DNA of 64,000 nucleotides from Brumimicrobium ulvae (GCF_947504225.1 NZ_CANNGT010000001.1:310001-374000), one strand, 5' to 3'; counted from the stretch's first letter, positions 34,807-43,495 are shown. Notes: a model not told the origin generated them from the letters alone. A program made the numbers and translations.

Positions 34807-35877
34807 CTAATAGCCAAGACCAAATTCAATATTTAAGTTGGCATTAACCGTTTCACCTGAAGTAAAGTTTTTGAAAGGAACGTTGAGTGTTCCTTTGATG
34901 AGCTTGGTTTGAGTTGCACTGTTATTTGTTTCATACTCTGTTATTTCTGTAACAACGAATGAAGAATTGCTTGTGGGCCCATTTATGGATTGATACGTTG
35001 AGCCGCCCTTTACAACAGTGAATAATGCCGATGAATCCCAAGTTAATTGACTTTTTATTCCTGCTGTGGTAAAGTCATGTAGACTATATTCGTCGGATTG
35101 TTTGTTAACAAAAACAGTTCTTTTGGCAACAGCTCCGTTTTGAAAATGTACTTCTGCTCTTAGGTGAAATGTATCGGGTAAATTGCTTGCGTAAAGAATA
35201 GCGCCTTCTGAAATGATTACATCATCAATATACCATCTCACATTTTGAATTGTAGCACTTAAAGAATTGAAAGTAGCAACAATACTATCACTTTGAAACA
35301 TTTCCCATTCAAGCTCAAAGTCAGTATAGTTTTTAAAACCAACAATAATGGTATTGCAAACGTTTACAACCGCACCATTATTATAGTGTACATTGGCACA
35401 TACATTATATTTTCCAGGTTCATTGATTGTGAGGGTGGAACTGCCGTGAGGATCGCCATCAATACTCCAATCGATTGTGTTTATAGTTGAAGCGTTGGAC
35501 AAGTCTCCTTGTTCAATAGTTAAGAGTGGAGTAGTGCCAAACTGTTCACTGATTAAATACTCAGGCAATTCAATAAATTTATCTGATAGGTGTGGAAGAT
35601 CAACGTTTGTTCCAAATATTTGCATTTTAACTTCCTCCTGACCATTGCTTAACACACCTGTGAATTGATTTACTCCGTTATATTCTTCGGCGCTTGCGAA
35701 CATTATTGCATCGTTTTCTCCAGCATGAAGATCAATGGTTTCATTTCCAATTGTTCCATTAACGTTGAATACTGGATCGTTTTCGTATGGAATATCAGGT
35801 AAATCTTTTTTTGAACAAGCAAAATTCAAGGTCAATAATCCCGACAGCAATAAAAGATATGTTATTTTCTTATTCAT
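34807..35877 (-). CDS. Lipoprotein with two PKD-like domains, third gene of an ECF sigma operon
   Basis: A 356-residue lipoprotein with lipobox NFAC (Cys21). Two beta-sandwich-like segments with the PKD-style pattern 'WxIDxxxxG...PGxYxxxA' occur at about residues 140-180 and 205-250 (WSIDGDPHGS, GKYNVCANVHYNNGA, then WYIDDVIISEG, LRAEVHFQNGA), which look like an internal duplication. Its start codon shares one base with the stop codon of the anti-sigma candidate (TAATG), so it is tightly coupled to it. The role is unknown; an envelope partner or ligand for the barrel protein is a reasonable guess. Confidence 0.72.
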   Translation of the reverse strand: MNKKITYLLLLSGLLTLNFACSKKDLPDIPYENDPVFNVNGTIGNETIDLHAGENDAIMFASAEEYNGVNQFTGVLSNGQEEVKMQIFGTNVDLPHLSDKFIELPEYLISEQFGTTPLLTIEQGDLSNASTINTIDWSIDGDPHGSSTLTINEPGKYNVCANVHYNNGAVVNVCNTIIVGFKNYTDFELEWEMFQSDSIVATFNSLSATIQNVRWYIDDVIISEGAILYASNLPDTFHLRAEVHFQNGAVAKRTVFVNKQSDEYSLHDFTTAGIKSQLTWDSSALFTVVKGGSTYQSINGPTSNSSFVVTEITEYETNNSATQTKLIKGTLNVPFKNFTSGETVNANLNIEFGLGY

Positions 35878-37184
35878 TATTGAAGGATATTAAATCTTAA
35901 AGTTATTTGTCCGTAAATAGGGTTGGTCGTTGAAGATTGATTGAAGTAAGAATCGTCTTTTATTCTTCCTGAAATATTGGTTCCTACTTTTGCTCCTAGG
36001 GCGATTCTAGAAGTCAGTTGATGCTCCATCCAAAGGTATCCTTGAGTAGAGAATTTGTTCAATCCATCGGTATTGCCATAGTATTTTTCAGTTTCAACTA
36101 AGAAATGATCTTCGTAATGATTCAAATCCATCCCTGTATTGATTAGGTAGTTGGCTTGTACTCCAACTCCAAACGATGTAGCGTTTATGCGGTATCCAAA
36201 CTCTAACGGAATGTATAGGTCAAATAAACTTTGATACGATAAATCACGTTGATGTCTGGTTACTCCAAATCCATAAACCTTTGCTTTTTTAGAAAGAATG
36301 AGGTCTGCATTACTGGTGTGTTGAGCTCCTACTCCTGTACGTAAAATAATTCCATTAAAGTTTCCTTCTAAATTTAGTGACAAGTCAATTAAGCCCGACT
36401 CATAAGGTCTACTGGTTTTATAATTCTCCATTAATCCTCCTCCTAACTTAGCATAAATAGACAAACGTGGTCTTGGTTTGAAATTATTATTCGAATGGAA
36501 AATATTTCCTGCCTCATCTAAATGTAGTACGTTAACGAATTCGAATGGAAGATTTTGTATAGCGTCATCTGCTGTATGGTTATGATTCATCTCATTGACC
36601 TGAATAAACGCACGGTTCAAATCATCGTCGCTGTTTTCGTTTTTTAAGTCAAGTTCCGAGGAATGTTCTAATGAATTTGATTGACCTTTAGATTCTTGCG
36701 CAATGAAAAGAGATTTATCGCTTTTGGTTTCTCTTGTGTTTTTGTTATTAGTAAGGCTGTTTTTTCTTGTATTTACATCAGAATTTGATTGCATTTTATT
36801 TGATTCCGTTGAGGTGTTTTTTCTTTCTTGTTTATTGATTGACGAAACGGATTTTTCATCTGTGTTTACATTCTTTTGAATTGGACGAATTGCATTTTTT
36901 GTATAATCAACATTTTCAAATTGCATATCTGTTGATAAAGCAACCTGGGTATATCTTTCTTGTGTTTTTGATAAGTCCATATTGAAAATGAATAAGGACA
37001 AAAAGAGTCCAGCGAAAACGATAGTGCCTCCAAATGCCCAAAACAGGAAGCCTCTTTTCTTGGCATCTCTAGCGTTAAGCATTGCGTTCATTTCCGCCCA
37101 ATAAGCGGGGTCGTATTGTGGTGCTTTTTGTGAATGAGCAGCATCACTAAACATTTGGTCTATGTTTTTATCTTCTAAGCTCAT
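35877..37184 (-). CDS. Probable dual-membrane-spanning anti-sigma factor with C-terminal beta-barrel
   Basis: A 435-residue protein in three parts. Residues 1-~45 are cytosolic, with the short motif YDPAYWAEMNAML. One transmembrane helix follows at ~46-68 (FLFWAFGGTIVFAGLFLSLF). A Ser/Asn/Lys-rich linker of about 150 residues is long enough to cross the periplasm. Then come ~200 residues of alternating amphipathic strands ending RFNILQ, like an eight-stranded PorT/OmpA-type outer-membrane barrel. It overlaps the upstream ECF sigma gene by 4 nt. The layout matches the dual-membrane-spanning anti-sigma (Dma) factors described in Bacteroides. There is no signal peptide, as expected for such a protein. 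Confidence 0.72.
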   Translation of the reverse strand: MSLEDKNIDQMFSDAAHSQKAPQYDPAYWAEMNAMLNARDAKKRGFLFWAFGGTIVFAGLFLSLFIFNMDLSKTQERYTQVALSTDMQFENVDYTKNAIRPIQKNVNTDEKSVSSINKQERKNTSTESNKMQSNSDVNTRKNSLTNNKNTRETKSDKSLFIAQESKGQSNSLEHSSELDLKNENSDDDLNRAFIQVNEMNHNHTADDAIQNLPFEFVNVLHLDEAGNIFHSNNNFKPRPRLSIYAKLGGGLMENYKTSRPYESGLIDLSLNLEGNFNGIILRTGVGAQHTSNADLILSKKAKVYGFGVTRHQRDLSYQSLFDLYIPLEFGYRINATSFGVGVQANYLINTGMDLNHYEDHFLVETEKYYGNTDGLNKFSTQGYLWMEHQLTSRIALGAKVGTNISGRIKDDSYFNQSSTTNPIYGQITLRFNILQ

Positions 37185-37795
37185 ATAACTATTTTTTTCA
37201 GTGTTGTTTGTTCTTGTTTTTCAATCAGTACTTTCAATTCTTTTCGAGCGACAGATAAATGCCATTTCGAAGTCCCTTCTGACATTTCCATTATTTCACT
37301 AATCTCTCGGTGATTGTATCCTTCAATAACATAGAGCATAAATACTCTTTTAGTTGAAGGTTTGAGGTAATCCAAGAGACCTAAGATACTGGATTCTCCA
37401 AAGTCATTTTCTGCATTATTTCTAACTCCTTCAGAATGATATTCAAGTTCTCTTTCTTGATCACGTTTACTAATATTTTCTCGGTATTTTTTATTTTTTC
37501 GGTATTCGTCAATTAAGGTATTGGTCATTACTCTTTTGGCCCAAGCAGCAAAAGGAACTTCATCAAGGTCTAACTTAGAAAGGTTTTCAATTATTTTCAT
37601 GAAGGCTACATTATATATAGCGCGTGCATCATGTTCATTCTTGTGGTATCTTTTACAGATAGGCAGTAAAAATAAATAGCAAGCCTCATAAAGTTCTTCT
37701 TGAGCTTTACGCTTGTTTTTTTTACAAGCCTTGAGTAATTTGACATCTACATGCATGAAATTATTGACCCTTCTTATGTTTTCTTTTTTACCCAA
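37181..37795 (-). CDS. ECF RNA polymerase sigma factor
   Basis: A 204-residue sigma-70 family protein. Region 2 spans about residues 20-95, with FLLPICKRYHKNEHDARAIYN and the -10-binding AAWAKRVMTNTLIDEYRK helix. Region 4 spans ~140-195, with YVIEGYNHREISEIMEMSEGTSKWHLSVARKEL, a clear helix-turn-helix (quoted in parts). The Bacteroidota-type SEGTSKWHL helix is typical. Its stop overlaps the start of the predicted anti-sigma factor (ATGA). An internal ATG at 37756 (MHVDVKLL) is an equally good start. Divergent from the SixA-like gene. Confidence 0.9.
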   Translation of the reverse strand: MGKKENIRRVNNFMHVDVKLLKACKKNKRKAQEELYEACYLFLLPICKRYHKNEHDARAIYNVAFMKIIENLSKLDLDEVPFAAWAKRVMTNTLIDEYRKNKKYRENISKRDQERELEYHSEGVRNNAENDFGESSILGLLDYLKPSTKRVFMLYVIEGYNHREISEIMEMSEGTSKWHLSVARKELKVLIEKQEQTTLKKIVI

Positions 37796-37916
37796 TGTAT
37801 TAAAAGTATTAGCTTTAACGCATTATAACAATCTAATAACGTGATTTTTCCTCATAGGGTTGGTATTAATCAATAATATTTTGAAATTCGCAGAAATAAA
37901 ACAATAAGAAATAACG

Positions 37917-38399
37917 ATGAGACTTTATTTACTTCGCCATGGTGAGGCGGAAAACCAATCACCTACTGGGAAAGATTTTGATAAAGATCTCACTGAGCAT
38001 GGAAGGGAGCAGGTAGAGCGTATAAAAAAACGTTTAATGAATGATGTCACCGATGTTGAATTTAGTGTATTTTGTTCAGGAGCAAAACGTACGCAATCGA
38101 CTTGGGAAATTATAGCGCCTGTGGTGAATGTAATCAGTTTAGATATCCTTGATGAGTTATATCTTGCAGATCAAACCCATTTACTAAACTTCCTTTGGAA
38201 TAATCCGAATCAAACCAATTCAATCTTACTGATTGGACACAATAATGGTTTGTCCGATTTGGCCTCTTATCTTTTAGATGAACAAATCGTCTTGCCTACA
38301 AGTGGCTTGGTGATTATCGATTTTCCTGAAGCGAAACAGCTGAGTGATATAGGTCTGGGAACAGGAGTGAAAGTTGGAAAATGCTTTCCGGTTGAGTAG
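37917..38399 (+). CDS. SixA-type histidine phosphatase
   Basis: A 160-residue protein of the histidine-phosphatase (phosphoglycerate-mutase-like) superfamily, SixA subgroup. The phosphorylated His is in LLRHGEAEN at residues 5-13, with an Arg in SGAKRTQST near 59 and the second catalytic His in LIGHNNGLSDLA near 108. SixA removes phosphate from phospho-His in phosphorelay (HPt) proteins. It is monocistronic and divergent from the ECF sigma gene, and a homopolymer of nine G overlaps its stop codon. The family is secure, the target unknown. Confidence 0.85.
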   Translation: MRLYLLRHGEAENQSPTGKDFDKDLTEHGREQVERIKKRLMNDVTDVEFSVFCSGAKRTQSTWEIIAPVVNVISLDILDELYLADQTHLLNFLWNNPNQTNSILLIGHNNGLSDLASYLLDEQIVLPTSGLVIIDFPEAKQLSDIGLGTGVKVGKCFPVE

Positions 38400-38583
38400 G
38401 GGGGGGGAATGAGGAGTTATGAGTGATGAATTGTGTACTTTGTACTTCCCTAAATAGCGTTGACCGCTTTGGTTAATATTCTTAATTCATTGCTTTCATC
38501 TTCAGAAATCAAAGATTGTTAATATGCATCTGCGACTCGAGATCAACTCAATTTAGTGTGTAATACACAGGGGAGTGAGAGCC

Positions 38584-38621
38584 AAAAAAAATGGTCATTG
38601 AATTTCTCCAACAACCATTTT
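38584..38621 (-). terminator. Intrinsic terminator of mdh
   Basis: The stem AAAATGGT / ACCATTTT with an 18-nt loop is followed, leftwards, by a T-run. It begins 21 nt beyond the mdh stop. The short AT-rich stem makes it a moderate candidate. Confidence 0.5.
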
Positions 38622-38641
38622 AAATAATATTGTGTTTCGTC

Positions 38642-39568
38642 TTAGAGACTCAAAGCACCATTCGTATCGCGAACTTTATCAGCTGCTTCGTTGAATTTAG
38701 CTTTTTCGTCATCAGACAATTCGATTTCAACGATTTCTTCAACTCCGTTTCTACCAATCAATGCAGGAACACCGAAACAAATGTCGTTTAGTCCGTATTC
38801 ACCTTCTAGGTAAAGAGAACATGGGAACATTTTCTTTTGGTCACATGCTATGGCTTGCACCAATCCTGAAACTGCTGCACCTGGAGCATACCAAGCTGAA
38901 GTACCTAATAATTTAGTTAATGTTGCACCTCCAACGCGAGTTTCTTGCTCTACATATTCTAGTTTAGCCTTATCTAGGAATTGAGTTACAGGAACTCCGT
39001 TTCTAGAAGCCAATCTTGTTAAAGGAACCATTCCAGTATCACTGTGCGCACCGATTACCATTCCGTCTACGTCAGAGATTGGACATTCTAAAGCCTCAGC
39101 TAATCTGTATTTGAAACGTGCGCTGTCTAATGCTCCACCCATACCAATAATTCTATTTTTTGGAATGTTTGTCGCCTTGTGTACTAAATAAGTCATTGTA
39201 TCCATTGGGTTACTCACCACAATAATAATAACGTTTGGAGAATGAGCTACTAATTGTTCAACCACAGATTTTACAATCTTAGCATTGGTTCCAATTAACT
39301 CTTCTCTTGTCATTCCTGGTTTTCTTGGAATACCAGAAGTGATCACAGCAACATCTGAGTTCGCTGTTTTTGAATAATCACTTGTAGAACCAATAATTTT
39401 AGTATCAAATCCGTTTAGAGATGCAGTTTGCATTAAATCCATTGCCTTTCCTTCAGCAAATCCTTCTTTTATGTCTAAAAGACAAACTTCTGCTGCGAAA
39501 TCTTTCATCGCGATGTATTCTGCACAACTTGCTCCAACGGCACCTGCTCCAACAACTGTAACTTTCAT
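38642..39568 (-). CDS. mdh: Malate dehydrogenase
   Basis: NAD-dependent oxidation of malate to oxaloacetate in the TCA cycle. The 308-residue protein has the dinucleotide motif VGAGAVGAS at 5-13, then TSGIPRKPGMTREELI near 77-92 with two substrate Arg residues, VSNPMDTMT near 115, LDSARFKYRLAE near 143 and the active-site His in VIGAHSDTGMVPL near 170. This is the lactate/malate dehydrogenase-like type 3 Mdh usual in Bacteroidota. Monocistronic, with a terminator after it. Confidence 0.95.
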   Translation of the reverse strand: MKVTVVGAGAVGASCAEYIAMKDFAAEVCLLDIKEGFAEGKAMDLMQTASLNGFDTKIIGSTSDYSKTANSDVAVITSGIPRKPGMTREELIGTNAKIVKSVVEQLVAHSPNVIIIVVSNPMDTMTYLVHKATNIPKNRIIGMGGALDSARFKYRLAEALECPISDVDGMVIGAHSDTGMVPLTRLASRNGVPVTQFLDKAKLEYVEQETRVGGATLTKLLGTSAWYAPGAAVSGLVQAIACDQKKMFPCSLYLEGEYGLNDICFGVPALIGRNGVEEIVEIELSDDEKAKFNEAADKVRDTNGALSL

Positions 39569-40015
39569 TATGTATATTTTTTATTTTTTAATAGAATATT
39601 CCGCTCACGAAATTAAGAAATTAATCAATTTTAGAGCTAGGATTTCTAAATTAATTATCAACTCGCTCCTTTATGAACAATGGTGTTAAGTGTCTATATT
39701 GGGTTAGAATAACGTCGAAAATGAACAGTTTAAAAGCAGCGGTGAATACGGGTGTTGCTATGTGAGCATAAGGAATGCAGCGCAGATAAAGGAAGTTAAA
39801 AGGGAAAAGATTTTTAATAAAGGTGAATTTGAAGTGAATTCATTTGAATTTTTTACATTTGTTACGGTCTATTTTAGACGGATTAATTTAACTATATTGT
39901 TAATAAAATTCTTTTTGACTGGGGAGTAAATATTGACTTATAACGAATAGTGTAAGTTTTTTGTTGAAAAAAAGCAACCCATAATAAAATTCAACGTTTT
40001 TTAAATGAAACTACA
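39569..40015. other. 447-bp intergenic region between divergent mdh and ECF sigma genes
   Basis: It carries the mdh promoter, a candidate sigma-gene promoter at 39828-39861 and a leader of ~150 nt before the GTG start at 40016. An ATG at 40005 opens a 12-residue out-of-frame reading frame that overlaps the GTG. No other gene, RNA or repeat is convincing here. Confidence 0.5.
39828..39861 (+). promoter_or_regulatory. Candidate promoter of the second ECF sigma operon
   Basis: TTTG (39828-39831), 22 nt, then TACATTTG (39854-39861). Both parts match the Bacteroidota -33/-7 pattern at near-usual spacing. The start site would give a leader of about 150 nt. Confidence 0.4.
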
Positions 40016-40585
40016 GTGGAGAACGATCAACTCAAAGAAATAATTAAGCGGTGTATCGCTGATGACAGAACTGCGCAAGAGCAGCTGTTCAAACATTTCT
40101 ATGGGAAGATGATGGGAGTTTGCTTACGCTACACAAAAGACCGAGACCGAGCTCAAGAAGTTGTCCAGGAAAGTTTTATAAAGATCTTTGATAAACTAGA
40201 TGAATTTGATTTTAAAGGGTCCTTCGAAGGATGGGTCAGAAGAATCATGGTGAACGCATCAATTGATGCCATCAGGAAAAGAAATAGACAACCATTTTCA
40301 ACTGATGAAGAATACGTCTTTAATGACAGTTATAGTGTTCAAGAACATGATTTAGATGATGACATCACGAAGATAAAAGCTGAATATGCTTTGGAGGCAA
40401 TACAACAATTGTCGCCAGCCTACCAAACTGTTTTTAACTTGTATGTAATAGAAAATTATTCGCACAAGGAAATCGCACAGATTTTGGACATCAGTGAGGG
40501 AACCTCGAAATCTAATCTAGCGAAAGCAAAGCAAAATTTAAGAAAGATATTAAGTGAGAAATTTGTCAATATAGAAGACCAATGA
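40016..40585 (+). CDS. ECF RNA polymerase sigma factor
   Basis: A 189-residue ECF sigma factor. Region 2 covers ~25-95 (GVCLRYTKDRDRAQEVVQES, FEGWVRRIMVNASIDAIRK) and region 4 ~130-180 (LYVIENYSHKEIAQILDISEGT, SKSNLAKAKQNLRK). The start is GTG at 40016, the only start codon that opens the frame before region 2. An ATG 11 nt upstream opens a different frame and may reduce initiation. The gene overlaps the next by 4 nt (ATGA). Helix sequences are clearly related to those of the sigma factor at 37181-37795. Confidence 0.9.
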   Translation: MENDQLKEIIKRCIADDRTAQEQLFKHFYGKMMGVCLRYTKDRDRAQEVVQESFIKIFDKLDEFDFKGSFEGWVRRIMVNASIDAIRKRNRQPFSTDEEYVFNDSYSVQEHDLDDDITKIKAEYALEAIQQLSPAYQTVFNLYVIENYSHKEIAQILDISEGTSKSNLAKAKQNLRKILSEKFVNIEDQ

Positions 40586-41862
40586 AAGATAATTTAGAAA
40601 ACGCATTCAGAAATAGTCTACAAGACTATGAGGCGCCATACGACCCTAAGGCGTGGGAAGCAGTGAGTTCAAAGCTCGGTGCTCAACCTACTGCTGTTAC
40701 AGGAGGCACATCTAGTGTCTTTAAATGGGTTCTTGCAAGTGTTCTGGTTGGGGCAGTTGCTACAGGTGCATTCTTCCTTTTTGATCATCCAACAGATGTA
40801 AATACAGCGGAGCATAGCACAGAACCTATTGAAAACAATAGCGTTAAAGCACCAATGGATAATGAATTTGTTCCAAATACGGAAGAAAGTTCTGATGAAG
40901 AGGTAATTGTTCCTGTAAAAGAAACAAATACTGAAGAGCAACCATCAAACCAAATTGAACGCTCAACGGTTGAGGGAGAAAAAGAGAAAACAACAGCACA
41001 AAACAATAATCAATCAACAAAAGAAGTAGTTTTTGTTCCAACAGAAAACAATAAGGAGGAAGCGCAGATTGCTCAAGAAGGTCCTAAAGTTGTTGAAGAG
41101 AAGTTTGTAGCAGGATATATTTCTTCAGCTATGGTTTGTGAAGGAGAAAGTGCTACAGTTAGTAACCCTGACAAAAAAGCAAAGGTTAAATTTAAATTCG
41201 CTGAAGAATGGATTGTTATCCAACCTGGAAAGTCGGTGACAATAGATCCTTCATTACAAGATGAGTTGACTTTTGTGAATGGCAATGGAGAGGTGATTGA
41301 AAAAACTTTTGTTAAAGTACAAGGCTTACCTTCTGCAAACTTTACTTATGAAGCAAATATTTATGAAGGTGGATTGCCTGTAGTGATTTGTGAAGCTTAT
41401 GGAGATTATGCTTCTTATGAGTGGACTTTTGATGACGAGCTGAAGAGAAGCAGTGTAGAGGTTAAACATCATTTCTTTGAAAAAGGAGACTATGACGTAG
41501 CTTTAAAAGTTGTGGATAGAAACGGATGTGAAAATACATCAATGAAAACTATTCGCATCAGAGATAAATACAATTTAATGGCGGTAGATGCTTTTAAACC
41601 AAATGGCTCAGATATTAGAAATCGTACCTTTATGCCTTATTCTTTAACAGAAAGAAATGTGAAGTTCCAATTGACCATTGTAGACCCAATCGATAATAGC
41701 GTTGTGTTTACATCTAGTGATGCTAGGAATGCATGGGATGGAACTGATCAGAAAACTGGAAAAATGACACCAAGCAATAAAGCGTATATGTGGAAGGTTC
41801 AAATTTTAGATCCACTTCCAAATGAACGTCCAATTTATGCAGGAACGATAGTACACAACTAA
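40582..41862 (+). CDS. Putative membrane anti-sigma factor with PKD and gliding-type C-terminal domain
   Basis: 426 residues. A cytosolic N-terminus (1-~47) with YDPKAWEAVSSKL closely resembles the YDPAYWAEMNAML of the partner protein at 35877-37184. One transmembrane helix lies at ~48-67. A Glu/Asn/Thr-rich linker (~68-180) and a beta domain with two Cys follow. A PKD-like domain (~265-325) contains YEWTFDD and KGDYDVALKVVDRNG. The last ~95 residues, AFKPNG...WDGT...YMWKVQI, look like the CHU_C gliding-associated domain normally found on T9SS cargo. No signal peptide is present. The 4-nt overlap with the sigma gene and the shared N-terminal motif support an anti-sigma role. Confidence 0.68.
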   Translation: MKDNLENAFRNSLQDYEAPYDPKAWEAVSSKLGAQPTAVTGGTSSVFKWVLASVLVGAVATGAFFLFDHPTDVNTAEHSTEPIENNSVKAPMDNEFVPNTEESSDEEVIVPVKETNTEEQPSNQIERSTVEGEKEKTTAQNNNQSTKEVVFVPTENNKEEAQIAQEGPKVVEEKFVAGYISSAMVCEGESATVSNPDKKAKVKFKFAEEWIVIQPGKSVTIDPSLQDELTFVNGNGEVIEKTFVKVQGLPSANFTYEANIYEGGLPVVICEAYGDYASYEWTFDDELKRSSVEVKHHFFEKGDYDVALKVVDRNGCENTSMKTIRIRDKYNLMAVDAFKPNGSDIRNRTFMPYSLTERNVKFQLTIVDPIDNSVVFTSSDARNAWDGTDQKTGKMTPSNKAYMWKVQILDPLPNERPIYAGTIVHN

Positions 41863-41926
41863 ACACTACTGTTATGATGTCAGTAATTTTTCATAGTGTT
41901 ACTGATTAAAATACATAAACAACAAC

Positions 41927-41957
41927 AAAAAGCCTCAAGTGTATCTTGGGGCTTTTT
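41927..41957 (+). terminator. Intrinsic terminator of the second sigma operon
   Basis: Stem AGCCTCAAG / CTTGGGGCT, one pair being a G-U wobble only in plus-strand RNA, then TTTTT. It directly follows the ACAACAAC linker. Confidence 0.85.
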
Positions 41958-42153
41958 GCTTTAGATAACTCATGTTTTTAACTAGAGATAATGTTTGTAA
42001 AATGCTTAATGCCCTTATTGATGTGGTAAAGTGGATAAATCACCGTGTTATCGCTTGTTGTTTCAATAAGTGAGGGGTGTGCCTATGCGTTTTTGGCCAA
42101 GCTTAAACTGATTGTTTGGTTCCTTTTTATTGCAACACAATTGATATGGAGAT

Positions 42154-42190
42154 AAAGAAAAGCCCCGACATTCTATGAACATCGAGGCTT
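42154..42190 (-). terminator. Intrinsic terminator of the esterase gene
   Basis: Stem AGCCTCGA / TCGGGGCT in minus-strand RNA, with a wobble pair that would be a mismatch on the other strand. It is followed by TTTCTTT and lies 22 nt after the stop at 42212. Confidence 0.8.
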
Positions 42191-42211
42191 TAGTATAAAG
42201 ATATTTTGGAC

Positions 42212-43495
42212 TTATTCAATCACTAACTTTCTCGTCAACATTCCGCTAGCAGTTTGAACTTTTACAAAGTAAACCCCTTGGGTTAAGTCACTGACATCAA
42301 TATTGGTGTGATAATCCATAGTATTTGCTTGATGAACAATTTTTCCACTTAAATCCGTAAAGACAACTTTTTCAATTAAAAGGCCTTCTAAAGAAATCGT
42401 CACTTCATTTAGAGCAGGGTTAGGATACATTTCCAATAACGTTTCAGCTTCTTCAATTTTTAAATTTGCAGTACCATCTAAAGGATGACAAGCAATTGGA
42501 TCGGCTGGTGTGTTACAAATACAATATGCTTGAGTTCCACAAACTTCACTCAACAAAAATTGCGTCATGTATTGTTGTGTTGTATCAAGGTATTCTGCAG
42601 AACCTACGTGAGGAACATGGTCTGCACCATATTCTGCTTTGAAACAATGTTTAATCCCCTCCATTTCAGCTTTTATATGAACAGATTCACTTCCGTCAAC
42701 CTCCATGATTTCATAAATAGCTAAGGTTAGCATTGCAGAGCCAAAGGGAACAGTTCCGTCTTGATCGCCATGTAAACTTAATACAGGGGTAGTGTTATTA
42801 TTCATCCAAGTAGTATCACCAATCGCCCCAGCAATATTCACAATGGCTTTAACATCAGAGGTGTGTCCAGGTGTTCCAGAATTTCCTTCAAGTCCACCTG
42901 CCAGTGATGGATCAGACATGTTGATATAAGAAGGGATTTCCGAAGTTTGGTCAAGGTAGGCCAAATGTAAAGCTACAAATCCACCTGCAGAACTTCCGGC
43001 CAAGAAGATTTTTGTTGTATCAATACCATAAGGATTACCGTCGTCTTTTACAGATTTTTTAAAGAAACGAATAGCCGCTTTAGCATCTTGAGTGGCTCTC
43101 ATCACAGCTTCAGAGGCATCACCTTCAGAAGGACCAGTGAATACGTTATTCATACCTAAACGATAAGAAATAGAAGAGGTAACGTACCCTTTTTTTGCGA
43201 AGTTTTCTGCTAATGGAACAACATCTGTACCTGTTTTAGATCCCCCCACGAAAGACCCACCATGAATAAAGATGATGAGTGGACGATCTGTATCGGTGTC
43301 ACCAGTAGGTTGGTAGACATCAAGAAATAGATCCTGTGGTGAACCATCATAGTTGAGGTTTGAGCCATACTGAATATCAGAAGTGACATCAGAGCCTGTG
43401 AACAAGTCGTTTTCATATCGACCTCCGGTACAGTCTTGAGCATTTGTACCGAATGCTGTCGCAAATGCTAATCCTAATAAATAGATTTTTTTCAT
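42212..43495 (-). CDS. T9SS-sorted alpha/beta-hydrolase (carboxylesterase-like)
   Basis: 427 residues. A signal peptide (ends near FGTNAQ, residue ~20) precedes an alpha/beta-hydrolase with the oxyanion motif IHGGSFVGG near 77-85 and the nucleophile elbow AGSSAGG near 165-171. The acid is in HGDQDG near 247-252 and a His is in GIKHCF near 288. A Cys-rich linker (CGTQAYCICNTPADPIACH, residues ~320-338) and a Por-type sorting domain from ~355 (MYPNPALNEVTIS) follow. It should be a secreted or surface esterase or lipase. The substrate is not predictable. Feruloyl- or acetyl-xylan-esterase-type enzymes share this layout. Confidence 0.87.
   Translation of the reverse strand: MKKIYLLGLAFATAFGTNAQDCTGGRYENDLFTGSDVTSDIQYGSNLNYDGSPQDLFLDVYQPTGDTDTDRPLIIFIHGGSFVGGSKTGTDVVPLAENFAKKGYVTSSISYRLGMNNVFTGPSEGDASEAVMRATQDAKAAIRFFKKSVKDDGNPYGIDTTKIFLAGSSAGGFVALHLAYLDQTSEIPSYINMSDPSLAGGLEGNSGTPGHTSDVKAIVNIAGAIGDTTWMNNNTTPVLSLHGDQDGTVPFGSAMLTLAIYEIMEVDGSESVHIKAEMEGIKHCFKAEYGADHVPHVGSAEYLDTTQQYMTQFLLSEVCGTQAYCICNTPADPIACHPLDGTANLKIEEAETLLEMYPNPALNEVTISLEGLLIEKVVFTDLSGKIVHQANTMDYHTNIDVSDLTQGVYFVKVQTASGMLTRKLVIE

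Larger units (their letters stand above)
41863..42211. other. 349-bp gap between convergent genes
   Basis: It contains a hairpin TCAGTAA/TTACTGA (41880-41905), the 15-mer linker ATAAACAACAACAAA (41915-41929), the rightward terminator at 41927-41957 and the leftward terminator at 42154-42190. I see no gene in the ~195 bp between the two terminators. Confidence 0.5.

Noticed and set aside
39471-39689. 72-residue plus-strand frame over the mdh start
   Set aside because: Half of it is the reverse complement of mdh coding sequence and the rest is AT-rich intergenic DNA.
40669-41041. Overlapping minus-strand frames within the PKD-type partner gene
   Set aside because: They lie wholly opposite a well-supported gene and lack any recognisable feature.
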